Of a DNA stretch of 64,000 bases, positions 16,640-25,238 are shown one piece after another (position 1 is the first letter of the stretch; every line of letters starts with the position of its first letter). The translations under genes and the position numbers were made by a program. The notes under the pieces were generated by a model, which saw nothing but the letters and a program-made list of their open reading frames with translations, ran no database searches and had not been told where the DNA came from. This stretch comes from an uncultured Alistipes sp. (GTDB lineage Bacteria; Bacteroidota; Bacteroidia; Bacteroidales; Rikenellaceae), in the NCBI GenBank assembly GCA_900539755.1, contig UQDC01000010.1, forward strand, positions 28,052 through 92,051, written 5' to 3'.

Positions 16640-17494
16640 ATGAACCGTTTTCACCTTCTGTTTACACACATGTTCTGCCTGATCGGCAGCTTGGTATTGA
16701 CCATTTCCTCCCTGTCAGCACAACGTTCTGCCGAAACGATTAAAATCCTGGCTGTTGGGAACAGCTTTTCTGACGATGGAGTCGAATACCTCGATGAATT
16801 GGCCCGGGCTGCCGGAATCAAACTGATCATAGGCAACCTCTACATTGGGGGGTGCTCGCTGGAACGCCACTGGAATAATGTACGCAATGAGCTTCCGTCT
16901 TATGATTATCGGAAAAATGTCGAAGGGCACCAAACCAACACACCCAAAACGACCCTTCAACAAGCCTTACAAGATGAAGAGTGGGATTATATCACCGTAC
17001 AGCAGGTTAGCCAAAATTCGGGGCTTTACGACACCTATTACCCCTATATCGATTCTCTGTTGACCTACCTAAAGGCACATGCCCGAAATCCGGAGGTTGA
17101 GTTTGCCATTCATCAGGTATGGTCTTATGCCTGGAACTCGACCCATTCGGGATTTGCCAATTACGACAACAATCAATTGAAGATGTATCGGGACATTGTC
17201 GAAACGGTGGATAAGGTAGCTCGCAAAGAGAAGATCCACATCATCATCCCATCAGGCACCGCCATTCAGACAGGCCGCAACCTGATGGGGGACCGAATGA
17301 ACCGTGACGGCTTCCATTTGGGATGGGGACTGGGACGTTACCTTGCAGCCTGCACCTGGTTCGAGACATTTCTTGGCCCCGTAAACGGCAATTCATACAG
17401 ACCGGAGGGAGTTACGCCACAAGAGGCCACAATCGCTCAACACATTGCCCATATTGCGGTACTTCACCCCAATGAGCCCGGAGAGTTGCAATAA
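16640..17494 (+). CDS. Secreted DUF4886 / SGNH-hydrolase-like protein
   Basis: 284-aa protein with a signal peptide (about residues 1-27, ending SLSAQ). It has the DUF4886 layout: ILAVGNSFSDDGVEYL near the N-terminus (nucleophile Ser in the GNSFS block), NLYIGGCSLERHW, DYITVQQVSQNSG, and the late DGFHLGWGLGRYLAA block with the D-x-x-H pair expected of the SGNH fold. Family members are secreted esterase-like proteins of Bacteroidota, often in carbohydrate loci; substrates are not established. The gene stands alone, and a bidirectional terminator lies well downstream. Confidence 0.85.
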   Translation: MNRFHLLFTHMFCLIGSLVLTISSLSAQRSAETIKILAVGNSFSDDGVEYLDELARAAGIKLIIGNLYIGGCSLERHWNNVRNELPSYDYRKNVEGHQTNTPKTTLQQALQDEEWDYITVQQVSQNSGLYDTYYPYIDSLLTYLKAHARNPEVEFAIHQVWSYAWNSTHSGFANYDNNQLKMYRDIVETVDKVARKEKIHIIIPSGTAIQTGRNLMGDRMNRDGFHLGWGLGRYLAACTWFETFLGPVNGNSYRPEGVTPQEATIAQHIAHIAVLHPNEPGELQ

Positions 17495-17978
17495 TATGGC
17501 AGGGCAAGATCTCCAGTAAAAAGAGCATAATCAGCAGAACATATCGCCCCTACCCTTATATAACAATCCACAGAATCACCGCGGTCTTTCTTGCACACCA
17601 CTCAAAAGGTCCAAGAAAGCCACAGTTACAATAAACACACTTTGCCAAATAACGAACCTCTTATCACCCATTCTAAACAGGATACAAGGAACAGACGTAC
17701 CTATTTTCGCGACAAACTGTGAGTGCGAATGTTGACGAGGTGTTTATTTGCACAATGGCACATAAAAGAAAGCGAGTGGAAACTGATAGTTTCCACTCGC
17801 TTTTATATTTACCAATAAGCAACGCTCTCTTAAATTAGATCGATCGTATTACTACAAAAACACTTGAGATTTTATTCCCGTAAGAATGAGGGTCGAAATT
17901 ACTATTTATCAGTAATTTCCTCCAATCCATACACTTTCCTGCATAATCTTGCGGGGGACCAAATTACGAGTAAGAAAT
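17495..17978. other. Intergenic region between DUF4886 and rnhA genes
   Basis: No supported reading frame. The only clear element is the long hairpin at 17769-17803. Confidence 0.5.
17769..17807. terminator. Bidirectional terminator between convergent genes
   Basis: A perfect 16-bp stem (17769-17784 with 17788-17803) and a 3-base loop, with T-rich sequence on the plus strand and a T-rich tail on the minus strand. It lies between the DUF4886 gene (+) and rnhA (-). Confidence 0.8.
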
Positions 17979-18452
17979 TCAGAGCAAGGTACTCTGAGCA
18001 TCAGCACGATAACCTACATCCTCAATCAGATTACTGGAGGAGGATGCGGCTACCGCCAAACGGTCACAACGTTCGTTTTCGGGAATTTCGGCATGCCCCT
18101 TAACCCACACGAAACGGACATGATGCCGACGGTACACAACCAAGAATCGTCGCCACAAATCGGGATTTTTCTTATCCTTAAAACCCTTCTTCTCCCAGCC
18201 GAAGACCCAACCCTTCGAGACAGCATCGACCACATATTTGGAATCGGAGTAAATGGTCACCTCACAGCCGTCGTTTTTAAGAGCCTCCAATCCGACGATC
18301 ACAGCCATCAGTTCCATTCGGTTATTGGTGGTATGAGCATAACCGCAACTCAACTCTTTACGATAGGGCCCACTCATCAAAACTACACCATAACCACCCG
18401 GTCCGGGATTTCCGAGAGCCGAGCCATCGGTGTACATGGTTATTACAGCCAT
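17979..18452 (-). CDS. rnhA: Ribonuclease H (RNase HI)
   Basis: 157-aa RNase HI, which degrades RNA in RNA-DNA hybrids. Catalytic residues are visible: D9 in TDGSALGNPGPGG, E47 in NNRMELMAV, D70 in YSDSKYVVDAV and D130 in ERCDRLA, with the assisting His H120 in VKGHAEIPEN. The length matches the E. coli enzyme (155 aa). The start at 18452 (MAVITMYTDGS) is preferred over the longer frame because the extra 12 codons overlap the terminator of the upstream dksA-like gene. Confidence 0.95.
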   Translation of the reverse strand: MAVITMYTDGSALGNPGPGGYGVVLMSGPYRKELSCGYAHTTNNRMELMAVIVGLEALKNDGCEVTIYSDSKYVVDAVSKGWVFGWEKKGFKDKKNPDLWRRFLVVYRRHHVRFVWVKGHAEIPENERCDRLAVAASSSSNLIEDVGYRADAQSTLL

Positions 18453-18475
18453 TGTTAGATCAACATATTCGACGA

Positions 18476-18506
18476 AAAAAGAGGGCACAACACCCTCTTT
18501 TCTCTA
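18476..18506 (-). terminator. Terminator after the dksA/traR-like gene
   Basis: A GAGGG/CCCTC stem with flanking A/T pairs and, on the minus strand, a run of T after the stem. It separates the dksA-like gene from rnhA. Confidence 0.75.
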
Positions 18507-18559
18507 TAATTAAACACACCTCACACGTACGAGAGGTCAGGCAACCTGCCCGACAATCA

Positions 18560-18943
18560 TCAATGATGACGATCTTTGGCTTCGATGCAAAGCGTTGCAT
18601 GCGGCACGATCCGCAAACGCTCCTTAGGAATCAGTTTGCCGGTTTCACGACAGATTCCGTAAGTTTTATTCTCAATGCGCACCAAAGCCGCCTCCAAATG
18701 CTGAATAAACTTCAGCTGGCGCTGAGCCAAACGGCCCGACTCCTCTTTGGAGAGCGTCGAAGCACCCTCTTCCAACACTTTGAAGGTCGGCGAGGTATCT
18801 TCGATATCGTTGCTCGACGTATGAGTAATCGTGGAGCGCAACAGATCGTAATCGGTCTTTGCCTTCTCCAACTTATCCAAAATTATCTTCTTAAATTCGA
18901 GTAACTCTTCATCCGAGTACCGAGTTTTTTCATGCTCTGACAT
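18560..18943 (-). CDS. TraR/DksA-family protein with an incomplete zinc finger
   Basis: 127-aa DksA/TraR-like protein; such proteins bind the secondary channel of RNA polymerase. The N-terminal two thirds form a helical coiled-coil-like region (EELLEFKKIILDKLEKAKTD). The C-terminal finger has the expected layout (YGICRETGKLIPKERLRIVPHATLCIEAK, split here into its parts by position 95-123), but only two of four zinc ligands remain: C98 and C119, with T101 and A122 in the other positions. It lies 115 bases downstream of ileS on the same strand. In related genomes lspA commonly follows this gene, as I recall; here rnhA does. Confidence 0.85.
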   Translation of the reverse strand: MSEHEKTRYSDEELLEFKKIILDKLEKAKTDYDLLRSTITHTSSNDIEDTSPTFKVLEEGASTLSKEESGRLAQRQLKFIQHLEAALVRIENKTYGICRETGKLIPKERLRIVPHATLCIEAKDRHH

Positions 18944-19058
18944 GGCTCAAAAATTTATTTTCCAAAGACCATCAATAATGATCTTTTTATAAAGATATAA
19001 ATTAATTTCTGAATATACCAAACTTTTTACGCCCGGCAGAGTGAAAACTTCTCGATCA

Positions 19059-22000
19059 TTAGACACGAGTCACCTTCATTCGTACCGTAAATTCATCCAG
19101 TTCGGCCAATGTAGCCGTATCGTCCAGCTCATCCACCACATCGACACTCACAGCCAATGTCTGCGATGCAATGTAATCGCCAAACGACTCCACTGCCCCA
19201 GCAATTTCATCATTGCGTTCGATCTCGATACGAATACGGTCCGTCACTTCGAAACCGCTATCTTTACGGATATTCTGGATACGATTGACCAATTCGCGAG
19301 CCAATCCTTCACGACGCAACTCGTCACTCACCATAATATCCAACGCAACGGTCAGTTTACCTTCGGTAGCGACCAACCAGCCTGGCATATCCTCCGATAC
19401 GATATCGAAATCAGCTGCTGTAGCCTCAATTTTCACGCCGTCGATCTCTGCGGTCCAAGAATCGGTACGCTCGATCTGAGCAATATCACTTTGTGAAAGC
19501 TGAGCAACCAATGCTGAAATCTGTTTCATCTGCTTACCATAACGCGGACCCAACGTCTTGAAATTGGGTTTGATTCGTTTGGTAATAACACCTGTAGTAT
19601 CTTCGATGAATTCCAGTTCCTTAACATTGACCTCACCCAGAATCAATCCGCTTACTGCCTCAATAGCCGTTTTGATAGCCGGATCGAGCACCGGAATCAC
19701 AATCTTCGAGAGCGGTTGACGAACCTTGATATTGACTTTACGACGCAATGCCAACACCATTGAAGAGACCTTCTGTGCCAATGCCATCATCTCTTCCAAC
19801 TTGGCATCTACCAGCTCTTCGTGATATACCGGGAAGTCGGCCAAATGCACCGAAATATCGCTATGTTTGCCACTCACCGCATTCAGATCGGTAAAGATCC
19901 GGTCCGTAATAAACGGAGCGAAAGGTGCAGCCAGCATGGATACAGTCTCCAGGCAGGTATACAACGTCTGATAAGCTGCCAGCTTATCAGGAGTCATACC
20001 GCCACCCCAGAAACGTTTGCGATTCAGACGCACGTACCAGTTCGACAGATTTTCATTAACAAAATCCTGGATAGCACGCGCTGCCGGGGTCGGATCGTAA
20101 TTCTCGAGTGAATCGGTAACACTCTTCACCAACGTATTCAGCAACGAGATGATCCAGCGATCGATTTCAGGACGCTCGGCAACCGGAATTTCGGGTTCCT
20201 GACCGGTGAAACCATCGACGTTAGCATATAACGCAAAGAAGCTGTAGGTATTGTATAGGGTTCCGAAGAATTTCCGGCGTACCTCATCCACACCATCGAC
20301 ATCAAACTTCAGGTTATCCCACGGCTGCGAGTTCGAGATCATGTACCAACGCACTGCATCGGTACCGTACTTCTCCAACACTTCGAACGGATCGACGGCA
20401 TTCCCCAGACGTTTACTCATCTTGTTGCCGTTCTTGTCGAGTACCAGACCGTTCGAGATGATATTTTTGAATGCCACGCTGTCGAACAGCATGGTAGCCA
20501 GTGCATGCAACGTAAAGAACCATCCGCGGGTCTGATCGACACCTTCTGCAATGAAGTCGGCGGGATAAACTTTGCGGAAATTCTCACCGCTCAGCTCGAA
20601 CGGATAGTGCACCTGCGCATAAGGCATAGCGCCCGAGTCGAACCAAACATCGATCAGATCGCTTTCGCGTACCATCCGTTCTCCTTTCGACGATACCAGC
20701 ACAATGTTATCGACATAAGGACGGTGCAGATCAAATTTATTGTAATTCTCTTTCGAGAAGTCACCCTCGACATAAGAGGCAAACGGGTTTTCGGTCATGA
20801 AGCCGGCAGCGATCGATTTTTCGATCTCGGCTTTCAATTCCGCTACCGAACCAATACATTTCAATTCGCTGTGGTCTTCGGTTGCCCAGATCGGCAGCGG
20901 AGTACCCCAGTAACGCGAACGGGAGAGGTTCCAGTCCACCAGATTCTCGAGCCACTTACCGAAACGGCCGCTACCGGTTGAGGCCGGTTTCCAGTTGATC
21001 GTCTCATTGAGGGCGATCAACCGATCCTTCACCGCCGTGGTCTTGATGAACCACGAGTCGAGCGGATAGTAGAGCACCGGTTTGTCGGTACGCCAGCAGT
21101 GGGGGTAATTGTGGACATGTTTTTCGATCTTGAAGACCTTGCCCTGCTGTTTAAGCATCATGCAGATCGAGATATCGAGCGTCTCATCAGCATCGGTCAG
21201 CTTCGGATCATACGCATTCTTCACAAAACGGCCTGCATACTCCCGATAGGCCTCGGCATCCACATTCGATGCCACGAAATCGGGATCGAGATCCTCCAGC
21301 ATGAAGAACTTACCGGTACGATCGACCATCGGCTGCCGTTTGCCCGCTTTATCTACAACCACCAGCGGAGCGATATTCTGCTGTTTGGCTACGCGGTCAT
21401 CGTCGGCACCAAAGGTCGGCGCAATGTGTACGATACCGGTACCATCCTCCGTAGTCACATAGTCACCCAAAATTACCCGGAACGCATCGCCCATCGGCTT
21501 GATCCACGGAATCAGCGGCTCATACTCAATACCTGCCAAATCGGCACCAATAAATTCACCGGTCACCTGATATGGGATATTTTTTCCATCACCGTTGTAC
21601 CCTTCAAGCGGCAGTTCTGCATTCTTTTTCGGGAAGTAGTTATTGAAGAGATCTTTGGCCATCACCACCGTAATCGGCTCTGCCGTATAGGGGTTGTAGG
21701 TCCGAATACGGAGATAGTGGATCTGAGGCCCGACAGCCAGAGCTGTATTCGACGGCAGGGTCCACGGTGTAGTGGTCCACGCCATAAAATAGAGATCACC
21801 CTCTACCCCTTCAAACACCTTTTCGCTTTTGGCGTTGCGAATCATCTTGAATTGAGCCGTACAGGTGGTATCCTTCACATCCCGATAACAGCCCGGCTGG
21901 TTCAACTCGTGATTGCTGAGCCCCGTACCAGCAGCCGGAGAATAGGGCTGAATGGTGTAACCTTTATAGAGCAACCCCTTTTTATAGAGCTCGCTGAGCA

Positions 22001-22493
22001 GATACCACAGTGTCTCAATATATTTGTTATCATACGTGATATACGGATCGTCCGTATTGACCCAATAGCCCATTTCACGAGTCAGTTGTCCCCACAAATC
22101 GGTATAGGTCATCACTTCATGACGACAGGTATCGTTGTACTCCTCGATCGAGATTTTCGTACCGATATCCTCTTTGGTGATACCGAGTTTCTTCTCGACA
22201 CCCAATTCGACGGGCAGCCCGTGCGTATCCCATCCGGCCTTGCGATGAACGAGGAAACCACGCTGCGTTTTGTAACGACAGATTATATCCTTAATGGTAC
22301 GGGCCATCACATGGTGAATACCCGGACGGCCATTGGCCGAGGGAGGTCCCTCATAAAACACGAAGGTCGGATGTCCCTCGCGTGTAGATATACTTTTCCG
22401 GAACGTATCGTCGGCGTCCCACTTTTTCAAAACTTCCTGTGTGATCTGGGGCAGATTCAGCCCCTTGTACTCGCTAAATTTCGGACGGGCCAT
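19059..22493 (-). CDS. ileS: Isoleucyl-tRNA synthetase, long type-2-like form with G-I-H-H signature
   Basis: 1144-aa IleRS, which charges tRNA-Ile. It is longer than the E. coli enzyme (938 aa) and of the eukaryote-like/type-2 length. The first signature reads P-S-A-N-G-R-P-G-I-H-H, so the usual H-x-G-H is replaced by G58-I-H-H61 (bases 22311-22322). The second signature KMSKR is intact (20409-20423). The editing domain (residues about 190-400) and C-terminal anticodon region follow. The start at 22493 (MARPKFSEYKGLNL) was chosen by family alignment; the longer frame adds 13 codons close to the promoter start site. It is preceded by the M48 protease gene but has its own promoter. Confidence 0.96.
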   Translation of the reverse strand: MARPKFSEYKGLNLPQITQEVLKKWDADDTFRKSISTREGHPTFVFYEGPPSANGRPGIHHVMARTIKDIICRYKTQRGFLVHRKAGWDTHGLPVELGVEKKLGITKEDIGTKISIEEYNDTCRHEVMTYTDLWGQLTREMGYWVNTDDPYITYDNKYIETLWYLLSELYKKGLLYKGYTIQPYSPAAGTGLSNHELNQPGCYRDVKDTTCTAQFKMIRNAKSEKVFEGVEGDLYFMAWTTTPWTLPSNTALAVGPQIHYLRIRTYNPYTAEPITVVMAKDLFNNYFPKKNAELPLEGYNGDGKNIPYQVTGEFIGADLAGIEYEPLIPWIKPMGDAFRVILGDYVTTEDGTGIVHIAPTFGADDDRVAKQQNIAPLVVVDKAGKRQPMVDRTGKFFMLEDLDPDFVASNVDAEAYREYAGRFVKNAYDPKLTDADETLDISICMMLKQQGKVFKIEKHVHNYPHCWRTDKPVLYYPLDSWFIKTTAVKDRLIALNETINWKPASTGSGRFGKWLENLVDWNLSRSRYWGTPLPIWATEDHSELKCIGSVAELKAEIEKSIAAGFMTENPFASYVEGDFSKENYNKFDLHRPYVDNIVLVSSKGERMVRESDLIDVWFDSGAMPYAQVHYPFELSGENFRKVYPADFIAEGVDQTRGWFFTLHALATMLFDSVAFKNIISNGLVLDKNGNKMSKRLGNAVDPFEVLEKYGTDAVRWYMISNSQPWDNLKFDVDGVDEVRRKFFGTLYNTYSFFALYANVDGFTGQEPEIPVAERPEIDRWIISLLNTLVKSVTDSLENYDPTPAARAIQDFVNENLSNWYVRLNRKRFWGGGMTPDKLAAYQTLYTCLETVSMLAAPFAPFITDRIFTDLNAVSGKHSDISVHLADFPVYHEELVDAKLEEMMALAQKVSSMVLALRRKVNIKVRQPLSKIVIPVLDPAIKTAIEAVSGLILGEVNVKELEFIEDTTGVITKRIKPNFKTLGPRYGKQMKQISALVAQLSQSDIAQIERTDSWTAEIDGVKIEATAADFDIVSEDMPGWLVATEGKLTVALDIMVSDELRREGLARELVNRIQNIRKDSGFEVTDRIRIEIERNDEIAGAVESFGDYIASQTLAVSVDVVDELDDTATLAELDEFTVRMKVTRV

Positions 22494-22549
22494 ATTATTT
22501 TCGAATTCACGTTGTATCTGTCGGAAAAACACCTTCCAACCGTAACGAG

Positions 22550-22581
22550 CAAAAATAGATATTTCCCTTTAAAAACGCAAA
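22550..22581 (-). promoter_or_regulatory. Promoter of ileS
   Basis: Minus-strand -7 TATTTTTG (22550-22557) and -33 TTTG (22578-22581), spacing 20. The chosen ATG is about 56 bases downstream. Confidence 0.75.
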
Positions 22582-22636
22582 TAAACAGCTATAACCCTCT
22601 TTTGTGTGCTTTAGAATTCATGCGCCATAGGTTCAA

Positions 22637-23413
22637 TCACCTACTTTCTATCATTTTTGCAGCTTGTTGGCGCATACGTCTGGCCCGTTCTGCGCAATCG
22701 GGATGGGTCGAAAAGAGTTGCACCACGGAACTCATAGCCCCATCACTCTTTTCTGCAAGTTGCGCCAGCTTCTCCAAAGCAGTGGCCATGGCCATGGGGT
22801 CATATCCGTTACGGTGCAGGAAACCGAGACTGAAATCGTCGGCTGCATACTCCTGTTGCTGCGAAAAGCGCGCTCCGGTATATCGTTCGGCCAGTGCACC
22901 CAGCTGCGATCCACTCAACGTACCGATCGCACCGCCAACAGCTCCCAACGCATTGCGTGCAGCCGAAGTGAGATAGGCCTTGCGCATTGCACCTATCGTA
23001 TCGTGATTGCGCACATGGCCCATTTCATGCCCGACAATAGCCAACAACTCCTGATCGTCCAACCGATCCATCAATCCCGAAAAGATTCGAATACTGCCGT
23101 CAGCCGTAGCAAAGGCGTTGATGGCATCCGTTTTATACACTTTGAAATTAAGCGGAATACCATTGACAGCGATAAAACGATCGGTCAAAGCGGTCAATCG
23201 AACCGCATAGGGATCATCTTCTGCCGCCACACACGATCGGGCATCACTGTAACGGATGTACTGTGCAGCCATCCGTTGTACCTCTTCGTCGCTCAAGTCG
23301 GCCGCCGTAAGCGCATCTACCGTTGCCTGCAATCCAGGATGCGGCAGACGTATTTTTCCACGGAGCACCACCAACAGATAAATAACAAGCGCTATCAGCA
23401 GGATTTTAATCAT
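22637..23413 (-). CDS. M48-family zinc metallopeptidase (HtpX/Oma1/BepA-like)
   Basis: 258-aa membrane-anchored protease. One N-terminal helix (MIKILLIALVIYLLVVL) is followed by a soluble domain with the zinc site HEMGH (H129, E130, H133) and the third-ligand region EYAADDFSLGFL. The C-terminal FSTHPDCAERARRM motif is typical of M48 proteins. It probably takes part in envelope quality control. The start at 23413 places the anchor at the N-terminus; the longer frame would run through the promoter at 23444-23451. It is divergent from gcvT. Confidence 0.9.
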   Translation of the reverse strand: MIKILLIALVIYLLVVLRGKIRLPHPGLQATVDALTAADLSDEEVQRMAAQYIRYSDARSCVAAEDDPYAVRLTALTDRFIAVNGIPLNFKVYKTDAINAFATADGSIRIFSGLMDRLDDQELLAIVGHEMGHVRNHDTIGAMRKAYLTSAARNALGAVGGAIGTLSGSQLGALAERYTGARFSQQQEYAADDFSLGFLHRNGYDPMAMATALEKLAQLAEKSDGAMSSVVQLFSTHPDCAERARRMRQQAAKMIESR

Positions 23414-23443
23414 GAGGCCAACGGTTTTCCTAAGATTTTCAAC

Positions 23444-23451
23444 CAAAAATA
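23444..23451 (-). promoter_or_regulatory. -7 element of the M48 protease gene
   Basis: Minus-strand TATTTTTG, 30 bases before the ATG at 23413. No good -33 box is visible. On the plus strand a TAACTTCG (one mismatch) occurs nearby at about 23466-23473 and may serve gcvT. Confidence 0.55.
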
Positions 23452-23514
23452 GCAGAAAATAACGTAACTTCGCATACGAGTTGAAAAACGCATTCACAAA
23501 TAACAATCAAACAT

Positions 23515-24621
23515 ATGAAAACCACTCCGTTTACCAAGTATCATATCGAAAACGGTGCCCGCATGGCAGAATTTGCGGGATACAACATGCCGATCGAATT
23601 CAGCGGCATCAATGATGAACATCACACGGTTCGCGAAAAGGCCGGTGTATTCGATGTCAGTCACATGGGCGAGATTTGGGTCAAAGGCCCACGCGCAATC
23701 GACTTTCTGCAGCATGTCACTTCGAACAATGTAGCAGCTCTTTATGACGGCAAAATCCAATACTCCTGCCTTCCAAATGGTCGTGGCGGTATTGTTGATG
23801 ACATTCTGGTTTACCGTATCAACGCTGAAACCTTTTTGCTGGTAGTCAATGCTGCCAACACGGACAAGGATTGGAAACACCTTTGCAAAGAGGGTGAAGC
23901 CTTCGGTCTTACCCCGGGCAAAGAGCTTTACAATGCTTCGGATGAGATTGCCCAATTGGCTGTTCAAGGACCTTTGGCAATGCAGATCATTCAGAAACTG
24001 TGCCCGAAAGCAGATGTGGAACATCTCGAATATTACACCTTTATCAAAACCGAAGTAGCCGGCATTAAGGATGCCATTGTTTCGGCGACCGGTTATACCG
24101 GTGCAGGTGGCTGCGAAATTTATGTAGCCAACGAAGATGCTGACACGTTGTGGGCAGCTCTCTGGGAAGCAGGTACCGACATGGGACTGAAGAATATCGG
24201 TCTGGGTGCGCGCGACACATTGCGTTTGGAGATGGGCTTCTGCCTCTACGGCAACGACATCGACGATACCACCTCCCCCATTGAGGCCGGACTGGGTTGG
24301 ATCACCAAATTTGTCGATGGCAAAGATTTCATCGACCGTGAATACAACGCCAAACAGAAAGCAGAGGGACCCAAACGCCGTTTGGTAGGCTTTGAGTTGG
24401 TTGAACGGGGTATTCCTCGTCACGGTTACAAGCTGACCGACCACAACAGCAATCTGATTGGTGAGGTAACCTCCGGAACAATGTCACCTTGTCTGAAAAA
24501 GGGAATCGGCATGGGATATGTCGATGCAGCTTATGCGGCTCCCGGCACCGAGATTCATGTTGTTATCCGCGAGAAACCGATCAATGCCGTTGTTGTCAAA
24601 CTGCCGTTCTACAAAAAATAG
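23515..24621 (+). CDS. gcvT: Glycine cleavage system T protein (aminomethyltransferase)
   Basis: 368-aa T protein. It releases ammonia from the aminomethyl-lipoyl H protein and makes 5,10-methylene-THF. Landmarks are TTPFTKYHIENGARMAEFAG, GVFDVSHMGE, the catalytic-Asp block GRGGIVDDILVY (about residues 85-96), VSATGYTGAGGCEIY and the C-terminal GEVTSGTMSPCL. The length agrees with E. coli GcvT (364 aa). No gcvH or gcvP is adjacent. A hairpin terminator follows. Confidence 0.96.
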   Translation: MKTTPFTKYHIENGARMAEFAGYNMPIEFSGINDEHHTVREKAGVFDVSHMGEIWVKGPRAIDFLQHVTSNNVAALYDGKIQYSCLPNGRGGIVDDILVYRINAETFLLVVNAANTDKDWKHLCKEGEAFGLTPGKELYNASDEIAQLAVQGPLAMQIIQKLCPKADVEHLEYYTFIKTEVAGIKDAIVSATGYTGAGGCEIYVANEDADTLWAALWEAGTDMGLKNIGLGARDTLRLEMGFCLYGNDIDDTTSPIEAGLGWITKFVDGKDFIDREYNAKQKAEGPKRRLVGFELVERGIPRHGYKLTDHNSNLIGEVTSGTMSPCLKKGIGMGYVDAAYAAPGTEIHVVIREKPINAVVVKLPFYKK

Positions 24622-24713
24622 CATTTCCGACTTGGATCGTTTGGAGGCGAGAGGAACAACAAACTGACCTTTGCACAGTGGCTTGACTCGCACAAACGAA
24701 TTCTCCAATACAG

Positions 24714-24747
24714 TAAGGGAAGGTGTTTACCTTCCCTTATTTTTATG
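24714..24747 (+). terminator. Terminator of gcvT
   Basis: A perfect 10-bp stem (24714-24723 with 24730-24739) and a 6-base loop, followed by TATTTTTAT; about 90 bases after the gcvT stop. Confidence 0.88.
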
Positions 24748-25238
24748 CATATTTTTTACACCCCATTCATGCATATTGCTCTTTTCGCCGCCTCCTACCG
24801 CAATCCGAAAAATACTCCGGTCCCCTTTCAACAGCGCAGATGACTACCATCGCATCCCTGTTCCACACGCTCGACCAAGTTGTCCGCAACTCAAAATACC
24901 CGGCTAATACTTAACCCTGCTCAAAACTTTCTCTGCCGGGTAATTGTCTGACCCAGTAACTTACCCAACAATACTCGACATTTTTGGCCCGGCGCCATAC
25001 AATTTCTTCCACAGGGTCTTTTGACCGTTCAGTCAACACCATAAACAAAGAGAGCCGATCACAATCAGGATCAGCTCTCCCCTATTCTTTTCGATTTGTT
25101 AGATTTCAGATTCGTTTTTTATCTCAAGATACGGTGTTCAACAGAACACTGAGAAACGAACGGCAACTCTGCAACGAGGACGACGTCTCCAATGTGCGGT
25201 TACCACCGTACAGCCCGCCGCCTGAAAAGGGACCTACA
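24748..25238. other. Intergenic region between gcvT and the beta-barrel gene
   Basis: No supported reading frame. A short frame at 24723-24914 lacks any family feature. Near the right end lies an imperfect hairpin at about 25048-25080 (agagc/gctct and gatc/gatc), which may terminate the minus-strand barrel operon. Confidence 0.45.

Noticed and set aside
21099..22976. 625-codon plus-strand open frame across ileS and the M48 gene
   Set aside because: It is fully antisense to ileS, which has clear class I synthetase motifs; its own translation shows no family features.
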